Shown piece by piece: positions 1 through 5,706 of a DNA stretch of 7,032 bases. The DNA is from Candidatus Nitrosopolaris rasttigaisensis (GTDB taxonomy: Archaea; Thermoproteota; Nitrososphaeria; Nitrososphaerales; Nitrososphaeraceae). Within the stretch, counting starts at the first letter, position 1. Each line of letters starts with the position of its first letter. Under the pieces are notes generated by a model that had not been told where the DNA came from, made no database searches, and saw only the letters and a list, made by a program, of their open reading frames with translations. The translations under genes were made by a program, and so were the position numbers. The stretch is from the NCBI GenBank assembly GCA_933226995.1, contig CAKOFP010000315.1, forward strand, positions 1-7,032, read 5' to 3'.

Positions 1-3
1 ACG

Positions 4-348
4 TCATTCCGAAGTTTTTTTCCTTGTCGATTTTTTATTCCTGGTGGTGGGTGTCTTTCTTTTGATCTCAGTTTTCTTTTTACTATCGCGTTTTTCAGTT
101 TTTGGTTTTCTGGAGGCGATTTTTCTGGAGTCGATAATTGTCTTCGCTACAGCTCTTAATTGCTCGACGTTTTCGGGATAGTTAGTATTTCGTAATGCAT
201 CGACTGGTATACCGTGATTTCTTGCAGTCCTGACATCACGCAGGCCAACTTCCTCTAACTCAGCCTTTGAATAACCTCGTCCGGCTCTAACTATCTCTAC
301 TCCTCTATTCCAACGCTTGATAATAGGTTCTTGTACTTGTGTTTTCAT
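4..348 (-). CDS. rpl13e: Large-subunit ribosomal protein eL13 (L13e-like) with basic tail
   Basis: The 114-residue product matches the L13e family over residues about 11-66. Visible family features are the GRGYSKAELEEVGL segment (residues 23-36), the H-G-I-P-V-D stretch (45-50) and the N-V-E-Q-L element (60-64), which parallel the archaeal pattern GxGFSxxELxxAGL...LGIxVDxRR...NVxxL. In the family this protein sits on the 60S/50S subunit surface and binds rRNA; it is found in TACK archaea and eukaryotes and is generally missing from Euryarchaeota. Residues 74-114 form a low-complexity tail with 19 Lys/Arg of 41 residues, longer than the compact crenarchaeal proteins I remember. The gene ends at a TGA at positions 4-6. 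The ATG start at 348 lies about 34 nt after a TATA-like TTTTAATTAAA, implying a very short leader. It diverges from the discoidin gene. Family assignment is firm; the role of the tail is unknown. Confidence 0.85.
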   Translation of the reverse strand: MKTQVQEPIIKRWNRGVEIVRAGRGYSKAELEEVGLRDVRTARNHGIPVDALRNTNYPENVEQLRAVAKTIIDSRKIASRKPKTEKRDSKKKTEIKRKTPTTRNKKSTRKKTSE

Positions 349-376
349 TTCTTTTCTAATTACATTGAATTAGAGG

Positions 377-387
377 TTTAATTAAAA
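377..387 (-). promoter_or_regulatory. TATA-like box of the eL13 gene
   Basis: On the minus strand this reads TTTTAATTAAA, centred about 34 nt upstream of the eL13 ATG. Archaeal transcription starts about 25 nt after the TATA centre, so the leader would be roughly 8 nt. Assigned by position and sequence only. Confidence 0.45.
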
Positions 388-463
388 TAGTTTTCATACA
401 ACGACCGTTTTGCGCTAGGAATGTATTGAAACTATAAAGAACCTCATCTTCTTACACGTTCCT

Positions 464-557
464 GGATATCCCCTAGTCCCTTGATGGACTGTCCAGCCGT
501 AGATATTATGACTTATCGTGTGATTCGATCATTGATTGATCTCTGTACTAGGGTATC
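464..557 (+). ncRNA. Candidate structured RNA (speculative)
   Basis: GATA(tc)CCCTAGT at 464-477 can pair with ACTAGGGTATC at 547-557, giving 11 base pairs with a 2-nt bulge around a loop of 69 nt. A TATA-like ACTATAAAG at 431-439 would place transcription start at about 460, immediately before the stem. There is no T-rich stop right after it, and I recognise no known RNA family. The inverted repeat may be chance, or a DNA element rather than an RNA. Confidence 0.2.
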
Positions 558-691
558 TCTTGCGCTTATTCGGGAAATAACTGATTACCAGTATAGTTGT
601 GGTACCCAAGGGTTATCCGTTATACATCACGTCAGCTGTCTTCGTCGCTATCTTTCATACTGATTATTATTTTGGTAGTTAGTTCAATATG

Positions 692-702
692 GTGTAAATA
701 CC
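692..702 (+). promoter_or_regulatory. TATA-like box of the discoidin gene
   Basis: The AT-rich GTGTAAATACC element is centred about 36 nt before the ATG at 733, which would give a leader of about 10 nt. It is a moderate match to archaeal TATA boxes. An out-of-frame ATG at 722 precedes the chosen start. Confidence 0.3.
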
Positions 703-732
703 TCCAATACAATTATTGCCTATGAACAAAGG

Positions 733-1722
733 ATGGGACATCGCCGTTTGAAAGCTATAGATACACAAAATCTGCTTGTCACAACATTCTTGGCAGTCGT
801 AACTATTCTGGTTATTTCGACGCCCGTCCTTTTCTCGCCGTTCAAAGTAGCGTATGGGGCTAGTACTTCGGCTGGACCGATATCGACTCCGGTCTCGATG
901 GCCCCCCAAGCCAAATTGGTGTATAATAATCATAAATATGGTATGTCCCCCTTCATTTTTACCGACGGTGGGCAGCTAAATAAAGTCCTATTTCCTGCTC
1001 AACCAGGAGATACAAATGCTAACTTGACAGTGCAATCAGGCAATACAGTAAACTTTCAATTCAGTAAACAGCCTACAAAAATAGATGCGTTTATCACTGA
1101 CTATGACGGGGACATCCCTTCAGTACATCCTCTCAAGAAGGTAGGTCCAAGTGCATTTCAAATTTCAGGACCGTTGGGAATATGGCAGATAGAGGTACAC
1201 GCGGTCTTCCCAAATAACCAATATACATCGTTTACGACACTAGCAAACGTTCAAGGGAATTCCATTGGCAGTCAATCGTTAAGCCCGCAAGCATCATGCG
1301 GTGCTCAAAATAGACTCCAGATTGCAGGCGTTACGGACAGCAATAATAACATTTCAAACACGATTGTAAATACTCTCAACAATGGGAATACTACTAGTAA
1401 TAATCCTGTGCCGACGTGGTCAGCAACAGGTAAAGGTTCTTGGGTCCAGCTAGATTTAGGACAAGAGAAATCAATTTGTAATCTTGAAATTGGATTTGCC
1501 AATGGAGATAAGTCAATAAACTTTTTCACAATACAGACATCAACAGATGGAGTACACTTCGTTGGCCATGGTTCTGCTCAAAATACAGGCATGAATTCAG
1601 GGAGAGAGCAATTTAGCCTTTCGGACTCACCAATTTCAGCAAGATTTGTCAAGCTGACATTTCAGGGAAATACTCAGGGCGATATCTATAATATAACAGA
1701 TTTAAAAGTGATTGGGAGTTAA
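733..1722 (+). CDS. Secreted F5/8 type C (discoidin) domain protein
   Basis: The 329-residue product starts with a basic n-region (HRRLK, residues 3-7) and a hydrophobic segment at about 13-36, followed by a likely cleavage around A-Y-G-A (40-43), so it should be exported or membrane-anchored. Residues about 58-175 look like a beta-sandwich of unknown family, ending in IWQIEVHAVFPNNQ (150-163). Residues about 188-329 match an F5/8C (CBM32-like) domain: a W-S-A-T-G-K-G-S-W-V-Q-L-D-L-G core (229-243), the FTIQTSTDGVHF strand (265-276), the ARFVKLTF strand (303-310), and C189 with C249 placed to form the disulfide that often closes this fold. Such domains bind sugars or anionic surfaces; no catalytic domain is visible, so a ligand-binding or adhesin role is inferred. 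Asn/Ser-rich linkers (205-225) offer N-glycosylation sites. It lies upstream of a deacetylase and a beta-helix gene on the same strand, but 653 nt from the next, so it is probably transcribed alone. Confidence 0.8.
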   Translation: MGHRRLKAIDTQNLLVTTFLAVVTILVISTPVLFSPFKVAYGASTSAGPISTPVSMAPQAKLVYNNHKYGMSPFIFTDGGQLNKVLFPAQPGDTNANLTVQSGNTVNFQFSKQPTKIDAFITDYDGDIPSVHPLKKVGPSAFQISGPLGIWQIEVHAVFPNNQYTSFTTLANVQGNSIGSQSLSPQASCGAQNRLQIAGVTDSNNNISNTIVNTLNNGNTTSNNPVPTWSATGKGSWVQLDLGQEKSICNLEIGFANGDKSINFFTIQTSTDGVHFVGHGSAQNTGMNSGREQFSLSDSPISARFVKLTFQGNTQGDIYNITDLKVIGS

Positions 1723-1988
1723 GAAGTAATTGATACTAACAGACTGAACATCGAACATTCAATTATAATCTGGGTTGTTACTGCTGAGCGGGAAGTAGGA
1801 TTTTCATCCCCGAGAGAAAACAGTATCTCATGTGAAGATAATAAACCAGCCGACGGTCGAGATATATGGCAAGTCTAACTTCATTAGCGATCAACTACAA
1901 GGGTGTCACGAAGCCCGTGATGAAGAAAAGAAGAGTATCAACTCCTTGGCAATTCACTCATTCTGCCTATTTTCGTGGATAAGCGGTA

Positions 1989-1995
1989 TTTTTTT
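1989..1995 (+). terminator. T-rich stretch, possible terminator
   Basis: A run of seven T follows GGTA here. Archaeal RNA polymerase often terminates at such T tracts without needing a hairpin. It lies 267 nt after the discoidin stop codon, so it would end a long 3' untranslated region or a separate transcript. Assigned from sequence alone. Confidence 0.2.
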
Positions 1996-2146
1996 ATGAT
2001 TTAAAAACATGCATTATAACAGGTAAAGGCATTTGAGATATTGAATTATTTTTGAAGAAGTAGGATACATCAATTGCTGCCGGATGATAATTGGATTATG
2101 CACAAACGGATCGGAAATGAAAAGCTTATATCATAAGTAAGATCTA

Positions 2147-2156
2147 TTTAAATTAA
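2147..2156 (+). promoter_or_regulatory. Orphan TATA-like box
   Basis: TTTAAATTAA is one of the best TATA matches in the long spacer. It would start a transcript at about 2176, some 200 nt before the deacetylase ATG, giving either a long leader for that gene or a separate short RNA. There is no independent support. Confidence 0.25.
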
Positions 2157-2347
2157 CTAGAGTACATAGGATACGTATTACATGCAGTCCCGAGAATGAC
2201 AGAGGTGGATGGCTCAGAATATCAAGATAATTTCTTCGAATCTTCTTGCTAAGTCTTGTTTATGACAAAATTGTTGATTGAGATTAACAGAATAGTAAAG
2301 GAATCACGATATTAACTGTATCATTTTGCGAATCTTCGTTGGACAAT

Positions 2348-2356
2348 GATTATACG
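2348..2356 (+). promoter_or_regulatory. TATA-like box of the deacetylase gene
   Basis: GATTATACG is centred about 24 nt before the ATG at 2376. That is the spacing expected for a leaderless archaeal transcript and helps choose this start. Confidence 0.35.
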
Positions 2357-2365
2357 TAGGTATTG

Positions 2366-2380
2366 ATCATGATTCATGAT
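2366..2380. repeat. 15-bp dyad overlapping the deacetylase start codon
   Basis: ATCATGA-T-TCATGAT is a perfect 7-bp inverted repeat around one central base, and it contains the ATG at 2376. On a leaderless transcript it would sit over the transcription start site, a position where a bound repressor would block initiation. Operator function is inference. Confidence 0.3.
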
Positions 2381-3359
2381 AATTTTATTGTTAGACAGGA
2401 GAGGGATTTTTCAAGATCTGATCGCTACCGCCGTTGTAATAGTAACTATGACCGCATTGTTACCAATCATAGCTTACGGAGAGCTTCAATACCTCACTAA
2501 TCAATTACCTCCTTCAAATCAATACGGAGCTTACATCAATGCCGGCATTACAAGTAGCAGTAGTACTAATAATAAAGTAGTAATTTTATCTTTTGATGAT
2601 AACAGGAAAGGAGATTTCACTTATGCAAAACCCATTTTAGACAAGTACGGATTTAAGGCTACTTTTTTTGTCATTTGTGGCAAGACAACTGACAAAGGAG
2701 CTATGAATTGGCAAGACATAGCTGCTATGCAGAGCGATGGTATGGATATAGAATCCCATACTATGACTCATGCTCATCTTAACACCCTATCCCAAACTCA
2801 GCTGGATTTTGAAATTGGCGGCTCGAAGCAGTGCCTTGCTAGTCATGGATATAACTCTCCGATCTTTGCTTATCCATACAACGAAGGATCAAATAACCCC
2901 ACCGTAGTAAATACAGTTGCAAAATATTATGATATGGCCAGATCTGGAACAGAACCTCTCATGTTCTTAGATTGTACTGGATTCAAAAAGAATCCACAAA
3001 CTGATTGCAGGACATATTCTCCTGATGGTAAACTGAACTACGCGAACAAGTATGCTGCTAGAAGCCTATCATTTGATGTAGTAGAAATTAAGGACTCGTT
3101 TAATAACGCTGCAATATTTTCTGACTTCGTAAAAATAGTCAATAGCCAGATCAAGTATAATCAAGGTGGAAAGATAAATGCAGTTCCTTTAATTACGCTC
3201 CATAACGTTGACTTGGCTACCAATATGCCGTATCATACTAACTCAGGTCTGTTTGATCAGTTAATGAAATATCTGCATGATAATGGTTTTAGGGTATTAA
3301 CTCTCAAGCAGCTTGGATACAATACACAGACTAATACTTTTTACTTGAAGGGTGCTTGA
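2376..3359 (+). CDS. Secreted polysaccharide deacetylase (NodB domain, CE4 family)
   Basis: The 327-residue product should remove acetyl groups from N- or O-acetylated surface or secreted polysaccharide outside the membrane, using a divalent metal. A hydrophobic segment at about 15-34 ending near A-Y-G (33-35) acts as signal peptide or anchor. The NodB domain spans about 67-312. Motif 1 is SFDD (72-75; D74 catalytic base, D75 metal ligand). Motif 2 is SHTMTH (127-132; H128 and H132 metal ligands). Motif 3 is FAYPYNEG (164-171), in the PY form without the arginine of the classical RxPY. Motif 5 is LITLHNV (272-278; H276 catalytic acid). Cysteines at 101, 153, 200 and 211 could form disulfides. 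An insertion at about 192-228 (FLDCTGFKKN...) is unlike short NodB domains. The ATG at 2376 suits a TATA-like box 24 nt upstream; a TTG at 2388 is the alternative. It precedes the beta-helix gene by 273 nt. Fold and chemistry are well supported; the substrate is unknown. Confidence 0.88.
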   Translation: MIILLLDRRGIFQDLIATAVVIVTMTALLPIIAYGELQYLTNQLPPSNQYGAYINAGITSSSSTNNKVVILSFDDNRKGDFTYAKPILDKYGFKATFFVICGKTTDKGAMNWQDIAAMQSDGMDIESHTMTHAHLNTLSQTQLDFEIGGSKQCLASHGYNSPIFAYPYNEGSNNPTVVNTVAKYYDMARSGTEPLMFLDCTGFKKNPQTDCRTYSPDGKLNYANKYAARSLSFDVVEIKDSFNNAAIFSDFVKIVNSQIKYNQGGKINAVPLITLHNVDLATNMPYHTNSGLFDQLMKYLHDNGFRVLTLKQLGYNTQTNTFYLKGA

Positions 3360-3470
3360 ATGACACGAATTGTTATACTAACTGAATAGACCCAAAAAAG
3401 CAGGGCTTGCTCGGCTTTCAGCGAATGATTTTATGTATAATAACAATATATTCTAGTTTATTTCAAACAA

Positions 3471-3590
3471 GGGAGTCAGCCGGCGCTGATAGTTCAGCTC
3501 GTCTAGGTGCAACATTCCATCATCCACGTAGCTAAGCAGTAGACGCTACCACGAGCCGCTTTTGCAATTCAGCTCGAGGATGACCTATAG
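3471..3590 (+). ncRNA. Candidate structured RNA in a GC-rich island
   Basis: By hand count this 120-base block is 53% GC (64/120), while the 50 bases before it are 20% (10/50); such islands in AT-rich archaeal spacers often mark structured RNA. A TATA-like TTTTATGTATAATAAC at about 3429-3444 would start transcription just before it. Possible helices are GCTGA (3485-3489) with TCAGC (3494-3498), CGTCTA (3500-3505) with TAGACG (3540-3545), and GCTCG (3497-3501) with CGAGC (3552-3556). The 9-mer TTCAGCTCG occurs twice (3493-3501 and 3568-3576), so the single CGAGC can pair with either copy. TAGTTCAGCTCG at 3490-3501 fits the tRNA A-box pattern, but no matching B box or cloverleaf follows. It could instead be a cis-acting leader of the beta-helix gene. 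No known RNA family is recognised. Confidence 0.3.
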
Positions 3591-3593
3591 TCA

Positions 3594-3604
3594 AAAGTAT
3601 ATAT
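3594..3604 (+). promoter_or_regulatory. TATA box of the beta-helix gene
   Basis: AAAGTATATAT is a strong TATA match centred about 34 nt before the TTG at 3633 and 52 nt before the ATG at 3651. Expected initiation is near 3625. This separates the gene's transcription from the deacetylase upstream. Confidence 0.5.
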
Positions 3605-3632
3605 TCCACTTTTTGAAAATTTTGAGTGAGAA

Positions 3633-5000
3633 TTGAAACATCAGGTCCGGATGACTATAACGCCTTTAATTGTCGTCATCTCGATTTTAGTAGCAATAGT
3701 AATTATGTTCTCGAGTAATATCGCTGAGAGTAAGCCTCAGTTCACTACGGAGAAGGCAAGTATCACCAATCACAAAACTGTCTTTTCTTCCACTCTTTCT
3801 CCATCTTCACCGATAAAAGAGAGCAATACAGGTTCGTCTTCTCCATCGTGTATTACCTACACTCCATCAACTAGAACAATTACCGTCAGCTGTACTTCTT
3901 CAAGCATGACAGAAGTTTACAATAATCTTCAAGATAATAGCATATTGAGTAAGCAATCTTCACCACAAGGTGGTGGTAGTAATATATGGTTTCTAAATGC
4001 AAATCTAATAATTGCAAAAGGAGCTACATTCCATATTGATTCTACGAATACTAAGTGGCTAAAGATAAGCTCAAAGGTAACACGTGGTGCTGGTTCTGCT
4101 AAGATAGCTCCTGCTTACATCATAGATGTGCACGGTAGTCTAAAGATTGACTCTGCGAAGATAACATCATGGGATCCAACAACAAACTACTATGCTATAA
4201 CTAATGGATCACGGACCGGCGACATCACGCATCCCGGTGCTCCTAGGCCATCTATCGTAGTTGAAAATAATGCAACGGGCACAACAGATATCACAAATTC
4301 AGAGATTGCATATTTAGGCTATGAACAAGGTCAGCATAAAGGCGGTTCAGGCCTGAGCTATTATTACGGAGGCGATGGAAGTATCATAAGAAATAACGAT
4401 ATACACCATTTGTACTTTGGACTATATACTTTTGACGTAGGTCATATGATTATTGAGAACAATATTATTCGTAATAGTGGACACTATGGTCTTGACCCAC
4501 ATACAAGCACACATGATATGGTAATTAGAAATAATAAAGTCTATGACAATAACGGTAGTGGTATAATCTGCTCACTTAATTGCTACAATGTCTTAATTGA
4601 AAATAATAAGGTTCATAATAACGCGGGAGAGGGATTAGACTTTAGTAGAAATATGTATAATTCTATTGCCAGGAACAATATTATCTATAACGAACCAAAA
4701 GGCATCATTGTTTCACAATCACATAACAATATGATATCTAATAACTCAATTTCAAATAGTGGAGATGGAATTAACGTTGGATATGGGTCAACAAGAAACA
4801 AAATATTCGATAATACAATAATGAACTCTATCTCAGATGCTTTACTTGTCAACAAGGGTTCTTCAGAAAATATATTCTCATCTAACAAGATAGTTAGCGC
4901 TACACCACAAGGATTGAAGATTGTTCAAGATGCAACATCAAAGAATAATGTGTTCTCTAATAATCAATTTGTAAATTCAGTAGCCTCCACGAAAAAATAA
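3633..5000 (+). CDS. Secreted right-handed beta-helix protein, AlgG-like epimerase or lyase candidate
   Basis: The 455-residue product has a hydrophobic export segment at about 8-27, a Ser/Thr-rich stretch (40-72), a Cys pair (C73, C87), an N-terminal region with a beta-rich look (115-225), and a parallel beta-helix from about 248 to 446. The helix shows about nine rungs marked by an NN-x-I/V step (RNNDI 253, ENNII 275, RNNKV 299, ENNKV 323, RNNII 347, SNNSI 369 and so on), with spacings of 22-25 residues. HYGLDPHTSTHDMVIRNNKV (284-303) recalls the DPHD catalytic motif and following rung of AlgG-type mannuronan C5-epimerases, so a role in modifying uronic-acid polysaccharide is plausible; the second Asp of DPHD is Thr here. 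General CASH/NosD-type sugar binding or a lyase are alternatives. I keep the TTG start because MKHQVRM supplies the positive n-region of the signal peptide; the ATG at 3651 (residue 7) is the alternative. Fold is secure, activity is not. Confidence 0.8.
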   Translation: MKHQVRMTITPLIVVISILVAIVIMFSSNIAESKPQFTTEKASITNHKTVFSSTLSPSSPIKESNTGSSSPSCITYTPSTRTITVSCTSSSMTEVYNNLQDNSILSKQSSPQGGGSNIWFLNANLIIAKGATFHIDSTNTKWLKISSKVTRGAGSAKIAPAYIIDVHGSLKIDSAKITSWDPTTNYYAITNGSRTGDITHPGAPRPSIVVENNATGTTDITNSEIAYLGYEQGQHKGGSGLSYYYGGDGSIIRNNDIHHLYFGLYTFDVGHMIIENNIIRNSGHYGLDPHTSTHDMVIRNNKVYDNNGSGIICSLNCYNVLIENNKVHNNAGEGLDFSRNMYNSIARNNIIYNEPKGIIVSQSHNNMISNNSISNSGDGINVGYGSTRNKIFDNTIMNSISDALLVNKGSSENIFSSNKIVSATPQGLKIVQDATSKNNVFSNNQFVNSVASTKK

Positions 5001-5243
5001 GACAAAATCAATTCATAATAGCACGAAAAAAAAGTCTGTAGAGCACATATGCTGGCAAGTCTGACTAAGTGTAAGAATGTTTTAGATTCAGAGATTCAGT
5101 ACCGTTGTGGTTAATATCACTATACAAAGACTTCCCAGTAGGCTTACTATTCTAGGAATCGAATAAAATAATAAATAAAATCAAATCGTGACAATTGAAA
5201 TATCAGAGAGGGAGTGTTAGACTGCCCCGATTACTATAATTCT

Positions 5244-5272
5244 AGCAGGATTCATATATCAATCCTGCTTTT
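5244..5272 (+). terminator. 9-bp hairpin followed by T4 between convergent genes
   Basis: AGCAGGATT (5244-5252) and AATCCTGCT (5261-5269) pair perfectly around the 8-nt loop CATATATC, and T5269-5272 follows on the plus strand. It lies 243 nt after the beta-helix stop and about 10 nt beyond the stop of the minus-strand small protein gene, so it could end or protect either transcript. On the minus strand no T run follows. Archaeal terminators usually need only T tracts, so an RNA 3'-end stabiliser or a dispersed palindrome is equally possible. Confidence 0.35.
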
Positions 5273-5281
5273 CCGATCTAA

Positions 5282-5527
5282 TCATTTACCGTTTGCATTG
5301 GATGTTGATGCACCGCTGCTTGCATGGCTGCTACCGTGAAACTCTTTATCATAACAACTGTTGACATCAGCTAGAGTGAGTTTTCCCGATTTATTGGCAA
5401 TTTCAGTCACGCAATTAAAGTACCGCTTCAATGCGAAAGCTGGAGTAACGAAAGCACTTGCTACTATCAGCGATAATGCTGTCACGATAGCAATGACTTC
5501 TAGGAACACAGACATTTTTGCACTCAT
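5282..5527 (-). CDS. Small secreted two-cysteine protein
   Basis: This 81-residue protein has a hydrophobic signal segment at about 7-27 and a good cleavage site after TPAFA (28-32), leaving a mature peptide of about 49 residues. The mature part reads YFNCVTEIANKSG (36-48), then LTLADVNSCYDKEF (50-63), so two cysteines (C39, C58) are 19 residues apart and probably form one disulfide; the tail (65-81) is Ser/Gly/Asn-rich and disordered. Small exported proteins with this FNCV...VxxCYDxxF pattern look familiar from soil Nitrososphaeria, but I know no function. A TATA-like TCTTATAAA about 28 nt upstream of the ATG at 5527 implies a leaderless transcript, which supports this start over the internal Met5. 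It follows the ComA-like gene on the same strand by 179 nt and appears to be transcribed separately. The coding call is good; the role is unknown. Confidence 0.72.
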   Translation of the reverse strand: MSAKMSVFLEVIAIVTALSLIVASAFVTPAFALKRYFNCVTEIANKSGKLTLADVNSCYDKEFHGSSHASSGASTSNANGK

Positions 5528-5550
5528 TGAATAGTGGTATAAACTTATGA

Positions 5551-5559
5551 TTTATAAGA
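5551..5559 (-). promoter_or_regulatory. TATA box of the small secreted protein gene
   Basis: On the minus strand this reads TCTTATAAA, centred about 28 nt before the ATG at 5527, the spacing expected for a leaderless archaeal mRNA. A second AT-rich element, GTTTATA at 5538-5544, is too close to the start to act as its TATA box. Confidence 0.45.
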
Positions 5560-5706
5560 AATGTGACTAACAATATAATAAGAAGATTCGGGCTACTTAA
5601 TCTCTTAAATTTTACATCTAGTGTCTTATTATAAAACCAACGTGTCTTTAAGCGAACGTTTTTTCGATGGCAGACTTTATGACTCAAATTTAGAGCCAAA
5701 CGGTAT

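Larger units (their letters stand above)
349..732. other. Divergent intergenic region, possible small RNA
   Basis: This 384-base spacer separates the divergent eL13 and discoidin genes. It holds TATA-like boxes for both neighbours. A third box, ACTATAAAG at about 431-439, does not fit either gene: its expected start (about 460) lies just before a long-range inverted repeat (GATA-tc-CCCTAGT at 464-477 against ACTAGGGTATC at 547-557). The only open frame of note, 481-663 on the plus strand, lacks a ribosome-binding site, a signal peptide or any recognisable family feature, and I do not call it. No tRNA-like A/B-box pair was found. Confidence 0.5.
1723..2375. other. Long intergenic region with promoter-like boxes
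   Basis: This is 653 bases without a convincing gene. Visible elements are a T7 run at 1989-1995, two AT-rich TATA-like boxes (AGCTTATATC at 2123-2132 and TTTAAATTAA at 2147-2156), a small hairpin TCACG-aagcc-CGTGA near 1906-1920, and a perfect dyad at the right edge overlapping the deacetylase start. Two overlapping mini-frames of 18 codons plus stop begin at 2196 and 2209, downstream of the second box; neither has a clear family or well-spaced ribosome-binding site. Long spacers like this can hold unannotated small RNAs. Confidence 0.5.

Noticed and set aside
481..663. Open frame of 60 codons on the plus strand in the first spacer
   Set aside because: No ribosome-binding site, signal peptide or family pattern; composition looks like chance, and it overlaps a possible structured region.
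1305..1529. Minus-strand frame of 74 codons inside the discoidin gene
   Set aside because: Antisense shadow of a well-supported coding sequence.
1917..1923. Box C-like GTGATGA suggesting a C/D guide RNA
   Set aside because: No box D (CTGA) lies within the next 60 nt, nor C'/D' boxes.
2196..2265. Two overlapping 18-codon mini-frames starting at 2196 and 2209
   Set aside because: Too short to judge; the GAGGTG before the second ATG is only 2 nt away, and neither peptide shows recognisable features.
3389..3400. Possible CRISPR or transposon remnants around repeated short words
   Set aside because: Only single short repeats are seen; there is no regular spacing, terminal inverted repeats, transposase fragment or target-site duplication.
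3490..3501. tRNA A-box-like TAGTTCAGCTCG
   Set aside because: The D-stem does not close, there is no anticodon arm of proper form, and no GGTTCRA-type B box follows, so it is not a tRNA.
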